From the NCBI RefSeq assembly GCF_011758645.1, contig NZ_JAAMOZ010000001.1, positions 248,001 to 312,000 of the forward strand: a stretch of 64,000 nucleotides of DNA, in the 5' to 3' direction. The stretch's first letter is position 1, and every line of letters begins with the position of its first letter. The notes beneath the pieces are model-generated. The model was given only the letters and a program-made list of their open reading frames with translations, searched no databases and was not told where the DNA came from. The position numbers were made by a program, and so were the translations under genes. Of this stretch, positions 28,412 through 37,833 are shown one piece after another. This DNA comes from Brooklawnia cerclae (GTDB lineage Bacteria; Actinomycetota; Actinomycetes; Propionibacteriales; Propionibacteriaceae).

Positions 28412-29076
28412 CTACCGCTGGTAGTCGCGGAAACCCTCGGGGAGCAGCGAGCACTCGTCCTCGAGCCGGAGGCTGTAGGGCAGATCGGGGAACAGTACGT
28501 CCGTCATCCGCTCGCGGTCGATCGCTACCACCCCGTCGTAGTCGATCGACCGCCGGTAGGTGGTGTACGAGGGCTCCTCGATGCTCTGGATCCCGAGCAG
28601 ATTTTCCGCGCAAGGGATGAAGCCGTGCAGGATGTGGCGGTAGATCATCGTGATCTCCTCGCCCTGTATGGGGCGGTCTATGTCCGCACGAACAGGGTAT
28701 TGCGCCGAGCACTCGTATGCGGCCTTGTGGTAGGCATCCGCCTGCTCGTCGGAGAGGGTGATCGAGTGCGACCACCCGTCTGCGCTCAAGTGTGCGGCGA
28801 ACCCGAGCTCGCGAAGACAGCTGACCTGCACCGTGCTTGCCTCGTCCGGGTTCACCATCGGACGATCTCGTATTCCGGCATCCCCTGCAGCCCCTGGTCC
28901 GTCGCCTGCTCGTCGAGTCGGCTGTGATAAAGCTCCAGGTCTGCCGCGGACGGCACGTAGTCCTCGATGGCGGGCAGCGGCTCCACACTCGTGGGCGGCG
29001 CACTGCACGCTCCCAGCAGGCCGACTCCCAACAGACCAACCATCAGGGTCGCAGGTACCGCTCGCCGGAATCGCAT
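28412..29076 (-). pseudogene. Lipoprotein-family paralog with a one-base frameshift
   Basis: Start ATG at 29076, lipobox LLGAC, then IEDYVPSAADLELY and EIVRW, where a TGA follows at 28852-28854. Adding one G gives RWVNPDEA, and the frame then continues through YECSAQYP, DIDRPI, IPC, DEC and FRDYQR to 28412. The C terminus closely resembles that of the intact protein (FRSYQR). So it is a recently broken or misread copy. G+C is higher here than in the other two copies, so the copies have different histories. Confidence 0.72.
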
Positions 29077-29284
29077 GGTCGTACCGCTTTCGCTCGGTCC
29101 CGATCGACGACGGCGGGCACTCGCGTCCATGTGAGGCTTTAGGGATCGCCGTCGATCCGGGGTAGGGCTCGTGCTGACGTCCGTCACTCTATTGGTGCCC
29201 CACCCCGCCGTGTTCGAAGACGCGGACGAAATCTGCTCTTGCGGGTGAGATCTCGTCCGCAGATACGGAAATCATCCGCGTAAT

Positions 29285-29494
29285 TCAGCTGCCAAGGGGC
29301 CGCGACAATTGCTTGCGCCGTTCGTTCACGAGATAGCCGAACCACACGATGGCACCGATGATGTTGAGCACAATTACGACCAGCACCCACAGCAACCGTT
29401 CCTGGAGCGCCATCCCCCTGCGCAACAGGACAGTCACGAGCGCTGCGAGCACAATCACCTGCGGCAACAGTATCCATGCCTCTGCGAAGCTCAT
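29285..29494 (-). CDS. PLDc_N-type small membrane protein
   Basis: 69 residues. Two membrane helices (about 8-26 and 34-55) with a WVLVVIVLNIIGAIVWF core match the phospholipase D nuclease N-terminal domain seen alone in many small actinobacterial proteins. Function unknown. It stands apart at the edge of the lipoprotein island. Confidence 0.78.
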   Translation of the reverse strand: MSFAEAWILLPQVIVLAALVTVLLRRGMALQERLLWVLVVIVLNIIGAIVWFGYLVNERRKQLSRPLGS

Positions 29495-29670
29495 GTGGAT
29501 CCCTTCGAGGCGTCCCGACCGCCTTGGCAGGACGCGTGACTTGTCGATCGGCCGATGCCAGGGAGCCTAGCGGCGGCGCGGTGCGCGAGCGGGCGATTGG
29601 GCACAGCGTCGGTTCGTCGGGTTCGATCGGTCACCGCTCCGGCAGACCGGGCGGTGTCGGGGAGCATTCG

Positions 29671-31017
29671 TCAGAAGACGGACTGCGAGCCACCCACCTC
29701 GTCGGCCGGCCGGGCGCCACGGGTCGCCAGTGTCGCGGTCAGGCAGCCCAGGGCGAGGACGCCACCCAGGACGAGCCAGCCCGGCAGGCCGAACCGCAGG
29801 GCGGTGTTGGTGATCACCAACGGCGCGGCCATCGACCCGACGGACACGGCGAACGACTGGAACCCCTGATAGGCGCCCGCCCGGTCGCGCGGGGTGAGGC
29901 CGAAGCTGAGCGCCCAGGTGGCCGAGGACGACACCACCTCGCCCAGTGCGTGAACGGTCGCCGCCAGCACCATGCAGACGACGGCGCCCGTGACGGAGAA
30001 CTTCGCTGCCGCCCATGCCAGCACACCCGCCACGAGGAAGCCGAGCCCGGACCACAGCATCATGCGTCCGGCGCTCGGGATGTCCCTGGTCAGGCGTGAA
30101 CTCGGCACCTGCAGGGCGACGACGACGCCGGTGTTGATGAGCAGCAACGCCGACACCAGCGCGGGCGGGGCCGCGGTGTGGGCCGACACCCACTGCGGGT
30201 GGGCGACGTCGGTGACGGCGAAGTTCATCACCATCATGGCCGACCCGAGCCCCAGCACGATGAACCGCGGGTTGCGCCACGGCGAGACGCTCGGTTGCGG
30301 GGTGCCGGTCGTCCCGGCCCGGACGGTCTCGGCCGGATCGGCCTCGGGATCGTCCCCGGCGATTCCGGCGTCCGCCGAGCGGGGCAGCCGTAGCCCGATG
30401 ACCCCGGCGACGAGGTAGGCGGCAGCCGCGACCACCAGTGACACGCGGTAGGCCAGTTGGGTGTCGAGGGCCAGCGGGATCGCGGCCAGGCCGCTGCCGG
30501 CGGCGATGCCCGCGTTCGCCACCGTGCGCCACAGTGCCTGGGCCCGCACGCGTGCGGCCCCGGAGAAGCCCCGCGCCACGGCGGCCTGCGTGGCCGTGCC
30601 ACCGAACCAGGCCGCACCCTCGGCGAGGGCTGCGAGCGCGGTGAGCCAGATCAGCGAGCGGGGCGTCGCGTCCGGGACGAAGGCATACCCGCCCAACCCG
30701 ACCGCCTGGACGAAGAACGCCCCGCCGATCAGCAGACGTGCGGAAGCCCTGTCGGCGAAGTGCCCGCCCAGGTAGGACGAGGCCGCGCCCGCGATACTCG
30801 CGACGAACAGCACGGTGCCCACCGTCTGGATGGGCACACCCAGCATGCGGGTGAAGTACAGCGTGGTCAGCCCGAGGAACAACCCCCGGCCCAGGGAGCG
30901 CGCGGCCGAGGTCGCCAACAGGATCCACAGCAGTCGGTCGGAGCGGATCTCCTTGTAGAGCGTGAACAGTCGGCTGGGCACAGGCACGCGGGCCATCCAA
31001 CACCAAGCCCCTGACAT
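29671..31017 (-). CDS. MFS transporter
   Basis: 448 residues with about 12 hydrophobic segments split by a polar loop near residues 200-230, as in major facilitator transporters. The early loop carries Gly/Arg residues typical of drug-efflux members (YLGGHFADRAS). The substrate is unknown. An internal ATG at 30996 (MARVPVPS) is an equally plausible start. It is separated from typA by a short gap and may be co-transcribed with it. Confidence 0.85.
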   Translation of the reverse strand: MSGAWCWMARVPVPSRLFTLYKEIRSDRLLWILLATSAARSLGRGLFLGLTTLYFTRMLGVPIQTVGTVLFVASIAGAASSYLGGHFADRASARLLIGGAFFVQAVGLGGYAFVPDATPRSLIWLTALAALAEGAAWFGGTATQAAVARGFSGAARVRAQALWRTVANAGIAAGSGLAAIPLALDTQLAYRVSLVVAAAAYLVAGVIGLRLPRSADAGIAGDDPEADPAETVRAGTTGTPQPSVSPWRNPRFIVLGLGSAMMVMNFAVTDVAHPQWVSAHTAAPPALVSALLLINTGVVVALQVPSSRLTRDIPSAGRMMLWSGLGFLVAGVLAWAAAKFSVTGAVVCMVLAATVHALGEVVSSSATWALSFGLTPRDRAGAYQGFQSFAVSVGSMAAPLVITNTALRFGLPGWLVLGGVLALGCLTATLATRGARPADEVGGSQSVF

Positions 31018-31047
31018 TGGCCAGTCCTGGGCGCGCCGGACGCTCGG

Positions 31048-31062
31048 GACCGGCAGCCGGTC
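31048..31062 (-). terminator. Short stem-loop after typA
   Basis: GACCGGC, one A, then GCCGGTC: a perfect 7-bp inverted repeat directly after the typA stop. No T-run. It may attenuate read-through into the MFS gene. Confidence 0.35.
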
Positions 31063-31063
31063 G

Positions 31064-32932
31064 TCAGACCCGGGGGTTCTTGGCCCGCGTCCTGGCCTTC
31101 GCCCGGTCGTGGGCGCTGAGAGCCACCTTGCGCACCCGGACGATCGAGGGAGTGACCTCCAGGCACTCGTCCGGGGCGCAGTACTCCAGCGACTGCTCCA
31201 GGCTCATCTTGCGCGGCGGGATCAGGCGTTCGAGCTCGTCGCCGGTGGACGACCGCACGTTGGTGAGGTGCTTCTCCTTGGTGGGGTTGACGTCCATGTC
31301 GTCGGGCCGGGCGTTCTCGCCCACGACCATGCCCTCGTAGGTCTCGTCGCCGGGCGAGATGAACAGCACCCCGCGCTCCTGGAGGTTGAACAAGGCGTAG
31401 GCGGAGACGATCCCGCTGCGGTCGGCGACCAGCGACCCGGTGTTCCGGGTGCGCATCTCGCCCACCCAGGGGGTGTATCCCTCGAAGACGTGGTTCATGA
31501 TGCCGGTGCCGCGCGTCGCGGTGAGGAACTCGGTGCGGAACCCGATCATGCCGCGCGAGGGCACCACGTACTCCATGCGCACCCAGCCGCTGCCGTGATT
31601 GGTCATCTGCTCGAGCATGCCCTTGCGGGTGCCGAGCAGTTCGGTGACCGTGCCCAGATGCTCTTCGGGCACGTCGATCGTCAGGCGTTCGGTGGGCTCG
31701 TTGACCTTGCCGTCGATGATCTGGGTGACGACCTCGGGCTTGCCGACGGTCAACTCGAAGCTCTCGCGGCGCATCATCTCGACCAGGATCGCCAGCTGCA
31801 GCTCGCCGCGTCCCTGCACCTCCCAGGTGTCGGGACGATCGGTCTGCAGCACCTTGATCGAGACGTTGCCGATCAACTCCTGGTCGAGCCGGTTCTTCAG
31901 CAGCCGGGCCGTGAGGTTCTTGCCCGAGCGTCCGGCCAGCGGTGAGGTGTTGATGCCGATCGTCATCGAGATCGAGGGCTCGTCCACATGGATGAGAGGC
32001 AACGGCCGCGGGTCGTCGGGGTCGGACAGCGTCTCGCCGATCGTGATCTCGGGAATGCCGGCCACCGCGATGATGTCGCCGGGACCGGCCTGCTCGACCG
32101 GGACGCGCTCCAGCGCGCGGGTGATCAGCAACTCGGACAGCTTCACGGTGGTGATCGAGCCGTCGCGGCGGCACCAGGCCACCTGCTGGCCGCGCTTGAT
32201 GGTGCCCTCGACGATGCGGCACAGCGCCAGCCGGCCGAGGTAGGGCGACGAGTCCAGGTTCGTGACGTGGGCCTGCAACGGGGCGCCCTCGGTGTAGGTG
32301 GGGGCGGGGATCGAGGTGCGGATCACCTCGAAGAGCGGCTCCAGGTCGTCCGAGTCGGGCATGCCCCCGTCGGCGGGCTGGGCGAGCGAGGCGCGACCGG
32401 CCTTGGCGGACGCGTAGACGACCGGGAAGTCGAGCCCGTGGTCGTCGTCGTCCTCCAGCAGGTCGAGGAACAGGTCGTAGGTCTCCTCGATGACCTCGGC
32501 GATGCGGGCGTCCGGGCGGTCGACCTTGTTGATCACGAGGATGATCGGCAGCTTCTTGGCCAATGCCTTACGCAGGACGAAGCGCGTCTGCGGCAGCGGG
32601 CCCTCGGACGCGTCCACCAGCAGCAGTACCCCGTCGACCATCTCGAGGCCACGCTCGACCTCGCCGCCGAAGTCGGCGTGGCCAGGGGTGTCGATGATGT
32701 TGATGAGGATGTCGGAGCCGTCGTCCATCGTGTGGTGGACGGCGGTGTTCTTCGCGAGGATGGTGATGCCCTTCTCGCGTTCCAGATCCATCGAGTCCAT
32801 GACCCGGTTGTCGACGTCGGCACCCTCGCGGAAGGCGCCGGATTGCCACAGCATGGCGTCGACCAGGGTGGTCTTGCCGTGGTCGACATGGGCGACGATC
32901 GCGACGTTGCGCAGGTCAGAGCGGATGGGCAT
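31064..32932 (-). CDS. typA: Ribosome-associated GTPase TypA/BipA
   Basis: 622 residues. It is a translational GTPase of the EF-G family involved in ribosome assembly and stress growth. G1 is AHVDHGKTT, G3 DTPGHADFGGEVER and G4 NKVDRPDA. The C-terminal half includes the BipA-specific SRGMIGFRTEFLTATRGTG. I chose the ATG at 32932 (MPIRSDLRN), which has GGGAGA upstream; a longer frame to 33232 is unsupported. Confidence 0.95.
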   Translation of the reverse strand: MPIRSDLRNVAIVAHVDHGKTTLVDAMLWQSGAFREGADVDNRVMDSMDLEREKGITILAKNTAVHHTMDDGSDILINIIDTPGHADFGGEVERGLEMVDGVLLLVDASEGPLPQTRFVLRKALAKKLPIILVINKVDRPDARIAEVIEETYDLFLDLLEDDDDHGLDFPVVYASAKAGRASLAQPADGGMPDSDDLEPLFEVIRTSIPAPTYTEGAPLQAHVTNLDSSPYLGRLALCRIVEGTIKRGQQVAWCRRDGSITTVKLSELLITRALERVPVEQAGPGDIIAVAGIPEITIGETLSDPDDPRPLPLIHVDEPSISMTIGINTSPLAGRSGKNLTARLLKNRLDQELIGNVSIKVLQTDRPDTWEVQGRGELQLAILVEMMRRESFELTVGKPEVVTQIIDGKVNEPTERLTIDVPEEHLGTVTELLGTRKGMLEQMTNHGSGWVRMEYVVPSRGMIGFRTEFLTATRGTGIMNHVFEGYTPWVGEMRTRNTGSLVADRSGIVSAYALFNLQERGVLFISPGDETYEGMVVGENARPDDMDVNPTKEKHLTNVRSSTGDELERLIPPRKMSLEQSLEYCAPDECLEVTPSIVRVRKVALSAHDRAKARTRAKNPRV

Positions 32933-33102
32933 GGATCTCCCGACGGGTGTGGGGCCGGGCCCGGACGATTCGCCGGGGCCCGGGATGGGCGTGGTGTGCA
33001 CATGAAAACGCCGAACCCGAGGGGGCCCGGCGAGCAACACGGCATCAATTCTACGCCGCCGTGGTGGCTCGGCCCAACCGTCGCCCCTGCCCACCCCGCT
33101 CG

Positions 33103-33288
33103 TCAGCGGCCGAAGAACCTCGTGAAGGGGTTGCCGGACGACGCCTTCGCGCTCTCGGTGGCGCTGTGGCTGCCGTCGCACCACTGACCCGCGGGCACGG
33201 TGGCTCTCACCGCGTCGATGTGCTGGCCGCAACCGGCCCAGGTGGTCTTACCGCAGACCTTGCACGTGACTGCTCGGCACATGTTCAT
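33103..33288 (-). CDS. Small Cys-rich (probable zinc-binding) protein
   Basis: 61 residues starting MNMCRAVTCKVCGKTTW with AAGGAG 5 bases before the ATG at 33288. Cys at 4, 9, 12, 20 and 37 plus a His in GCGQH suggest a zinc knuckle. Conserved short proteins of this kind occur widely in actinobacteria, without a known role. It is divergent from the CoA-disulfide reductase gene and its promoter may overlap the operator at 33369. Confidence 0.75.
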   Translation of the reverse strand: MNMCRAVTCKVCGKTTWAGCGQHIDAVRATVPAGQWCDGSHSATESAKASSGNPFTRFFGR

Positions 33289-33368
33289 CGCTCCTTCGGT
33301 TTCGCTGCCCCTGGGCCTCCGGATGGTTCGAGGCCACGAGGAGCAGTGTAGGTTTCTTGCAGGAGCAT

Positions 33369-33384
33369 ATACCCCCGGGGGTAT
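33369..33384 (+). promoter_or_regulatory. CsoR/CstR-type operator before the CoA-disulfide reductase gene
   Basis: A perfect 16-bp palindrome, ATACCCCCGGGGGTAT, ends 10 bases before the ATG at 33395. CsoR-family repressors bind G/C tracts flanked by AT steps like this one. A similar site precedes the CstR-like gene at 35576. Repression at this position would block transcription or ribosome access. Confidence 0.8.
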
Positions 33385-33394
33385 TGTGTCGATC

Positions 33395-35053
33395 ATGAAT
33401 CGACGAATCGTGATTGTTGGAGGGGTCGCGGGCGGCATGTCGGCCGCCACGCGGCTGCGGCGCCTCGACGAGGACGCCGACATCGTCGTCCTGGAACGGA
33501 GCGGCAACGTCTCCTTCGCGAACTGCGGATTGCCCTACCACGTGGGCGGGGTGATCGAGCGGAGGTCGTCCCTGCTGCTTCAGACCCCCGAGTCGCTCAG
33601 GACGCGTTTCGGGTTGGACGTGCGCGTCCGCCACGAGGTGGTCGGCATCGACGCCGCGGCCAGGACGGTCGAGGTGCGGGATCTGGACGACGACACCACC
33701 TACGTGCTCGGCTACGACGAACTGGTGCTGTCGCCCGGGGCGCGACCCGTCCGTCCGCCGCTGCCCGGCATCGAACGGGCACTGTCGCTGCGTGACGTCG
33801 AGGACGCCGACGCGCTGGTCGCGGCCGTTGCGGGGGCACACACGGCCGTCGTCGTCGGGGGCGGGTTCATCGGCATCGAACTGGCCGAGAACCTCGTCCA
33901 CCGCGGGATCCGGGTGGCGCTGGTGGAGGCTACGCCGCAGGTCATGGCGCCCCTCGACCCCGAGTTGGCGTCCCTCGTGCACGACCGCCTCAAGGCGAGC
34001 GGTGTCGACCTGCGCCTGGGGAGCGCGGTGGCCTCGATCGGCTCGGACGACGTCACCCTGGCGGACGGCAGCGTGCTCCCCGCCGACCTGGTGGTGGCTG
34101 CCATCGGCGTCCGGCCCGAGAGCGGCCTGGCGAAGGCTGCCGGGCTGCGGATCGGCGAACGGGGCGGCATCCTCGTGGACGACCGCTTCGCCACCTCGGA
34201 TCCCCATATCCACGCGGTCGGGGACGCGGTCGAGAAGTCCGACGCGCTGGACGGGCAGCCTGCCCTCGTCCCGCTGGCGCAGACCGCCAACCTGCAGGGA
34301 CGCCTGGTCGCCGACGCCATCATGGGGCGTCCGGTGCGCGGACGTGGGGTGCTCGGAACGGCCGTCGTCGGCGTTTTCGGGCTGCAGGTGGCTGCCACCG
34401 GATGGAACGAGAAACGACTGCGCGGGGCGGGCCGGTCCTACAGGGTCATCCACACCCATCCGGCCGACCATGCGGGTTACTACCCGGGAGCAGTGCAGAT
34501 GGCCCTGAAGCTGCTGGTCGACCCCGCCACCGATCGGATCCTCGGTGCCCAGGGCGTCGGCGAGGCAGGTGTCGACAAGCGCATCGACGTGATCGCGACA
34601 GCCATGGCCAACGACGTTCCCGCCAGCGGGCTGGCCGAACTGGAACTCGCCTACGCGCCGCAGTTCGCCTCCGCGAAGGACCCGGTCAACATGCTCGGCT
34701 GGGTGGCCTCCGACATGCGCGACGGGCTGGTCGAGACCATCCAGTGGCACGAGGTCGCCGACGCGGTCGCCGCCGGGGCGACGGTGCTGGACGTCCGCAC
34801 GGAAAAAGAGCACCGCGACGAGTCGATCCCGGGCTCGGTGCTCATTCCCCTGGACGAGCTGCGCGGTCGCCTCGGCGAGGTGCCGTCGGGTGAGGTCGTC
34901 GTCCACTGTGCTGTGGGACTGCGGGGTTACCTGGCCACTCGCATACTCGAGCAGCGCCGGGGCGAGGGCTCGTGGACGCGGGTGCGCAACCTGGACGGCG
35001 GCATGAAGACCTGGCTCGCGGGTCAGTACGCGGAGTCGCCGTCGAGGCCGTAG
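33395..35053 (+). CDS. CoA-disulfide reductase with C-terminal rhodanese domain
   Basis: 552 residues. FAD-binding IVGGVAGGMSAA opens the protein, with the single catalytic Cys in SFANCGLPYH (Cys44). A second nucleotide motif VVGGGFIGIELAE is near residue 155, and the C-terminal rhodanese domain (about 455-552) has its own active Cys in HCAVGLRG. Such fusions reduce CoA-persulfides and polysulfides and remove sulfane sulfur. The divergent CstR-like gene and shared operators make this a sulfide/persulfide response unit. The start at 33395 directly follows the operator. Confidence 0.9.
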   Translation: MNRRIVIVGGVAGGMSAATRLRRLDEDADIVVLERSGNVSFANCGLPYHVGGVIERRSSLLLQTPESLRTRFGLDVRVRHEVVGIDAAARTVEVRDLDDDTTYVLGYDELVLSPGARPVRPPLPGIERALSLRDVEDADALVAAVAGAHTAVVVGGGFIGIELAENLVHRGIRVALVEATPQVMAPLDPELASLVHDRLKASGVDLRLGSAVASIGSDDVTLADGSVLPADLVVAAIGVRPESGLAKAAGLRIGERGGILVDDRFATSDPHIHAVGDAVEKSDALDGQPALVPLAQTANLQGRLVADAIMGRPVRGRGVLGTAVVGVFGLQVAATGWNEKRLRGAGRSYRVIHTHPADHAGYYPGAVQMALKLLVDPATDRILGAQGVGEAGVDKRIDVIATAMANDVPASGLAELELAYAPQFASAKDPVNMLGWVASDMRDGLVETIQWHEVADAVAAGATVLDVRTEKEHRDESIPGSVLIPLDELRGRLGEVPSGEVVVHCAVGLRGYLATRILEQRRGEGSWTRVRNLDGGMKTWLAGQYAESPSRP

Positions 35054-35242
35054 AACGGAAGCGGATCGGGGCTGAGCCCTGGCCCGCAAGGCGTGCAACC
35101 GTGACCCGGCGAGGCGATGCCGCCCTCGTGGACGCATGCTGTCGTGCCGCTAGAGGCCGGGGCCATTGATCCTGTCAACCGTTCCCGGCTGGTGGCAGGT
35201 CTCTTCGAGTGTAGGGCAGGGACCGCGGCCCTGATGAACTAA

Positions 35243-35284
35243 TGCGGAAGATTGGGGGGCATAGTCGACCCTCAACCTTCCGCA
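35243..35284 (-). terminator. Stem-loop after the CstR-like gene
   Basis: 15-base arms (35243-35257 and 35270-35284) pair with two mismatches, just downstream of the regulator gene on the - strand. An AT-richer stretch follows. It probably ends the regulator transcript and may also protect the end of the oncoming reductase transcript. Confidence 0.5.
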
Positions 35285-35301
35285 ATGATCGCGGAGGACT
35301 G

Positions 35302-35574
<273 letters not shown>

Positions 35575-35575
35575 T

Positions 35576-35589
35576 TACCCCCCTGGGTA
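35576..35589 (-). promoter_or_regulatory. CstR-type operator before the regulator gene
   Basis: TACCCCCCTGGGTA, with matching TACCC/GGGTA ends, lies 16 bases upstream of the regulator start. It resembles the stronger palindrome at 33369-33384 and suggests autoregulation. Confidence 0.65.
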
Positions 35590-35767
35590 TTGGCTCGATG
35601 ATACAGCCCGTTCCCACAGCGCCACTCCGCGAGGCTACGCGGACATGCCGGGGGTACTCAGGGCGGGCTCGGGGGAATCCCCGCCACCGGCGCCTGCCGT
35701 GTGAGCAGGACGACGGGTAGGCTCGGCCGCAGATGTCACTGCCCGCTCGATTCATGGAGGACGAGAC

Positions 35768-37054
35768 ATGAGCGACACCCCGGGAGCCGCCTTCCAGCCC
35801 CAGCCCTATCCGGCCGGTGCGGCGGCACAGCCCGCGCCCACGCAGCGGCTGGCTCCTCCGGCCGGTGCCGGGATCCTCGCGTTGGAGGCCCCCGCCCCGC
35901 CGCCCGTGGTGCAGGCCACCCAGGCCCCCGAGATGGCTCCGCCCGTCACCGCCGAGCAGCAGCCGGTGCTGGACGCCAAGGTCGCCCAGTTCATGGGCGC
36001 GATCATGAACGAGCAGGCCGGCAGCCCCGAGTTCGCGTCCCAGGCCGACGCGGTGCGCGCCATGGGCGACGCCGACATCCGGCGGGCCGCCGAGACCAGC
36101 AACCGGCTGTTGGAAACGCCGTTGCGCGAGATGAAGACCGGCGGTCTCACCGACGTCTCGAAGATCAGCAACACCCTGGTCGAACTGCGGCGTACGGTCG
36201 AGGGCCTCGACCCCAACCAGGGCACGGCGCAGAAGAAGTTCCTCGGCATCTTCCCGTTCGGCGACAAGATCCAGGACTACTTCCGCAAGTATCAGTCGAG
36301 CCAGCAGCACCTCAACGGCATCCTCCATGCCCTGCGCTCCGGGCAGGACGAACTGACGAAGGACAACGTCAGCCTCAACATGGAGAAGCAGCAGCTGTGG
36401 GACACGATGCAGCGCCTCAATCAGTACGTGTACCTGGCCGAGCAGCTGGACGCCCGGTTGTCCGCGGCGATCGCGGAACTGCAGGTGACCGATCCTGCCA
36501 AGGCCGACACCCTCAGCAAGGACGTGTTGTTCTACGTGCGCCAGAAGCACCAGGACCTGCTGACCCAGCTGGCGGTCTCGATCCAGGGCTATCTCGCGAT
36601 CGACGTCATCATCAAGAACAACGTCGAACTGATCAAGGGCGTCGACCGGGCCTCGACCACCACGGTCTCCGCCCTGCGCACGGCCGTGATCACGGCACAG
36701 GCGCTCGGCAACCAGAAGCTCGTCCTCGACCAGATCACGGCCCTCAACGAGACCACCTCGGGCCTGATCGAACGCACGAGTGAGATGCTGAAGACCAACT
36801 CGGTCACGATCCAGCAGCAGGCCGCGAACTCGACGATCGGCATCGAGAGTCTGCAGAAGGCGTTCGCAAACATCTACGAGACGATGGATTCCATCGACCG
36901 GTTCAAGCTCGACGCCCTGGCGAACATGAGTCAGACGATCGGCACGCTCGAGAACGAGGTGGCCAAGTCGCGCGCCTATCTGGAACGGGCCCAGCAGTCG
37001 GACGAGCGCATGGCACAGGCGCAGATCGTGCCGAACTACGACCTGGGTATGTGA
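35768..37054 (+). CDS. TelA-like 'toxic anion resistance' protein
   Basis: 428 residues. A Pro/Ala-rich N-terminal 60 residues lead into the long helical TelA/KlaA domain (about 70-428), with LDPNQ, FPFGDKIQDYFRKYQSSQ and NETTSGLIERTSEMLK typical of the family. TelA proteins are named for tellurite resistance but are widespread and linked to Ter-type stress systems; the biochemical role is not settled. It is the first gene of the signalling island and is followed 12 bp later by a protein of unknown function. No tellurite-specific gene is near. Confidence 0.88.
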   Translation: MSDTPGAAFQPQPYPAGAAAQPAPTQRLAPPAGAGILALEAPAPPPVVQATQAPEMAPPVTAEQQPVLDAKVAQFMGAIMNEQAGSPEFASQADAVRAMGDADIRRAAETSNRLLETPLREMKTGGLTDVSKISNTLVELRRTVEGLDPNQGTAQKKFLGIFPFGDKIQDYFRKYQSSQQHLNGILHALRSGQDELTKDNVSLNMEKQQLWDTMQRLNQYVYLAEQLDARLSAAIAELQVTDPAKADTLSKDVLFYVRQKHQDLLTQLAVSIQGYLAIDVIIKNNVELIKGVDRASTTTVSALRTAVITAQALGNQKLVLDQITALNETTSGLIERTSEMLKTNSVTIQQQAANSTIGIESLQKAFANIYETMDSIDRFKLDALANMSQTIGTLENEVAKSRAYLERAQQSDERMAQAQIVPNYDLGM

Positions 37055-37066
37055 TTCGAGGACGTC

Positions 37067-37606
37067 ATGGGGCTGTTCGACTGGCTCAGCAAGGACAAGG
37101 AACCCGAGCCCTCGGAGCTCGCCGCTCCGCCGCCCACCCCGGTGGACATCGAGCGGGCGCTGGTTCGGGCCGAGCGCATGGTGATGGAGGGCAACGCCCC
37201 GTCGCCCGTGCTGGCGCGCGTCCTGCGGATCACGACCGTCGTGAAGGCCATCGTGCCCCGTCTGTCCTCGCTCGGCCTCGACAGTCAGGACGCCTACACG
37301 GTCGTCGCGACGGCCACCGACTACCTGCCCGAGTCGCTGGCGAGCTATCTGGCCTTGCCACGTGACTGGGCCGATACCCGTCCGGTGGCCAACGGCAAGT
37401 CGTCGCTGCTGCTGCTCGTCGACCAGCTCGACCTGCTGTCGCTGACGATCGGGCGCATGTACGACGCCATCAATCGGCGGGACGCCGCGGCCCTGGTCGC
37501 CCAGGGTGCGTTCCTGGACGCGAAGTTCGGGGGACGCATGCGTCCGGTCGTCCTCGATCAGACCACCAGGAGCAGCAACAATCCGCTCGACCTCGGCCCG
37601 GCCTGA
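37067..37606 (+). CDS. Protein of unknown function in the TelA/PknG island
   Basis: 179 residues, starting MGLFDWLSKDKEPEPSE with a charged, Pro-rich linker to residue 25 and a mainly helical body after it. It has no Cys, signal peptide or membrane helix. I do not recognise the family. The MGLFDWL start is a possible membrane-associating amphipathic segment. It follows the TelA gene after 12 bp and is probably translated with it. A 228-bp gap then precedes the AAA+ gene. Confidence 0.68.
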   Translation: MGLFDWLSKDKEPEPSELAAPPPTPVDIERALVRAERMVMEGNAPSPVLARVLRITTVVKAIVPRLSSLGLDSQDAYTVVATATDYLPESLASYLALPRDWADTRPVANGKSSLLLLVDQLDLLSLTIGRMYDAINRRDAAALVAQGAFLDAKFGGRMRPVVLDQTTRSSNNPLDLGPA

Positions 37607-37833
37607 CCTGCGATCGGCGGTGATCGTCCCGGTCTCGCCGCGGCGTCCGGCACCACTGAGCCGACCCTGAACGCACCCTTGACGGGCGCTGTTGCTGTGG
37701 ATCGCTCTGCTAGGTTGGATGAACCGATATGCCTCGTGCGGCGACCCGGATCACTGCGAGCGGACGACGACTTCCGTTTCCGCCTCCACAGGGGAGGATG
37801 CCGACGAACAGCCGCCGGACCAAGGGAGTTGCC

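Noticed and set aside
35768-37054. Tellurite resistance operon
   Set aside because: Only the TelA family name suggests it; no TerB/C/D or TehB gene is adjacent, and the context is kinase signalling.
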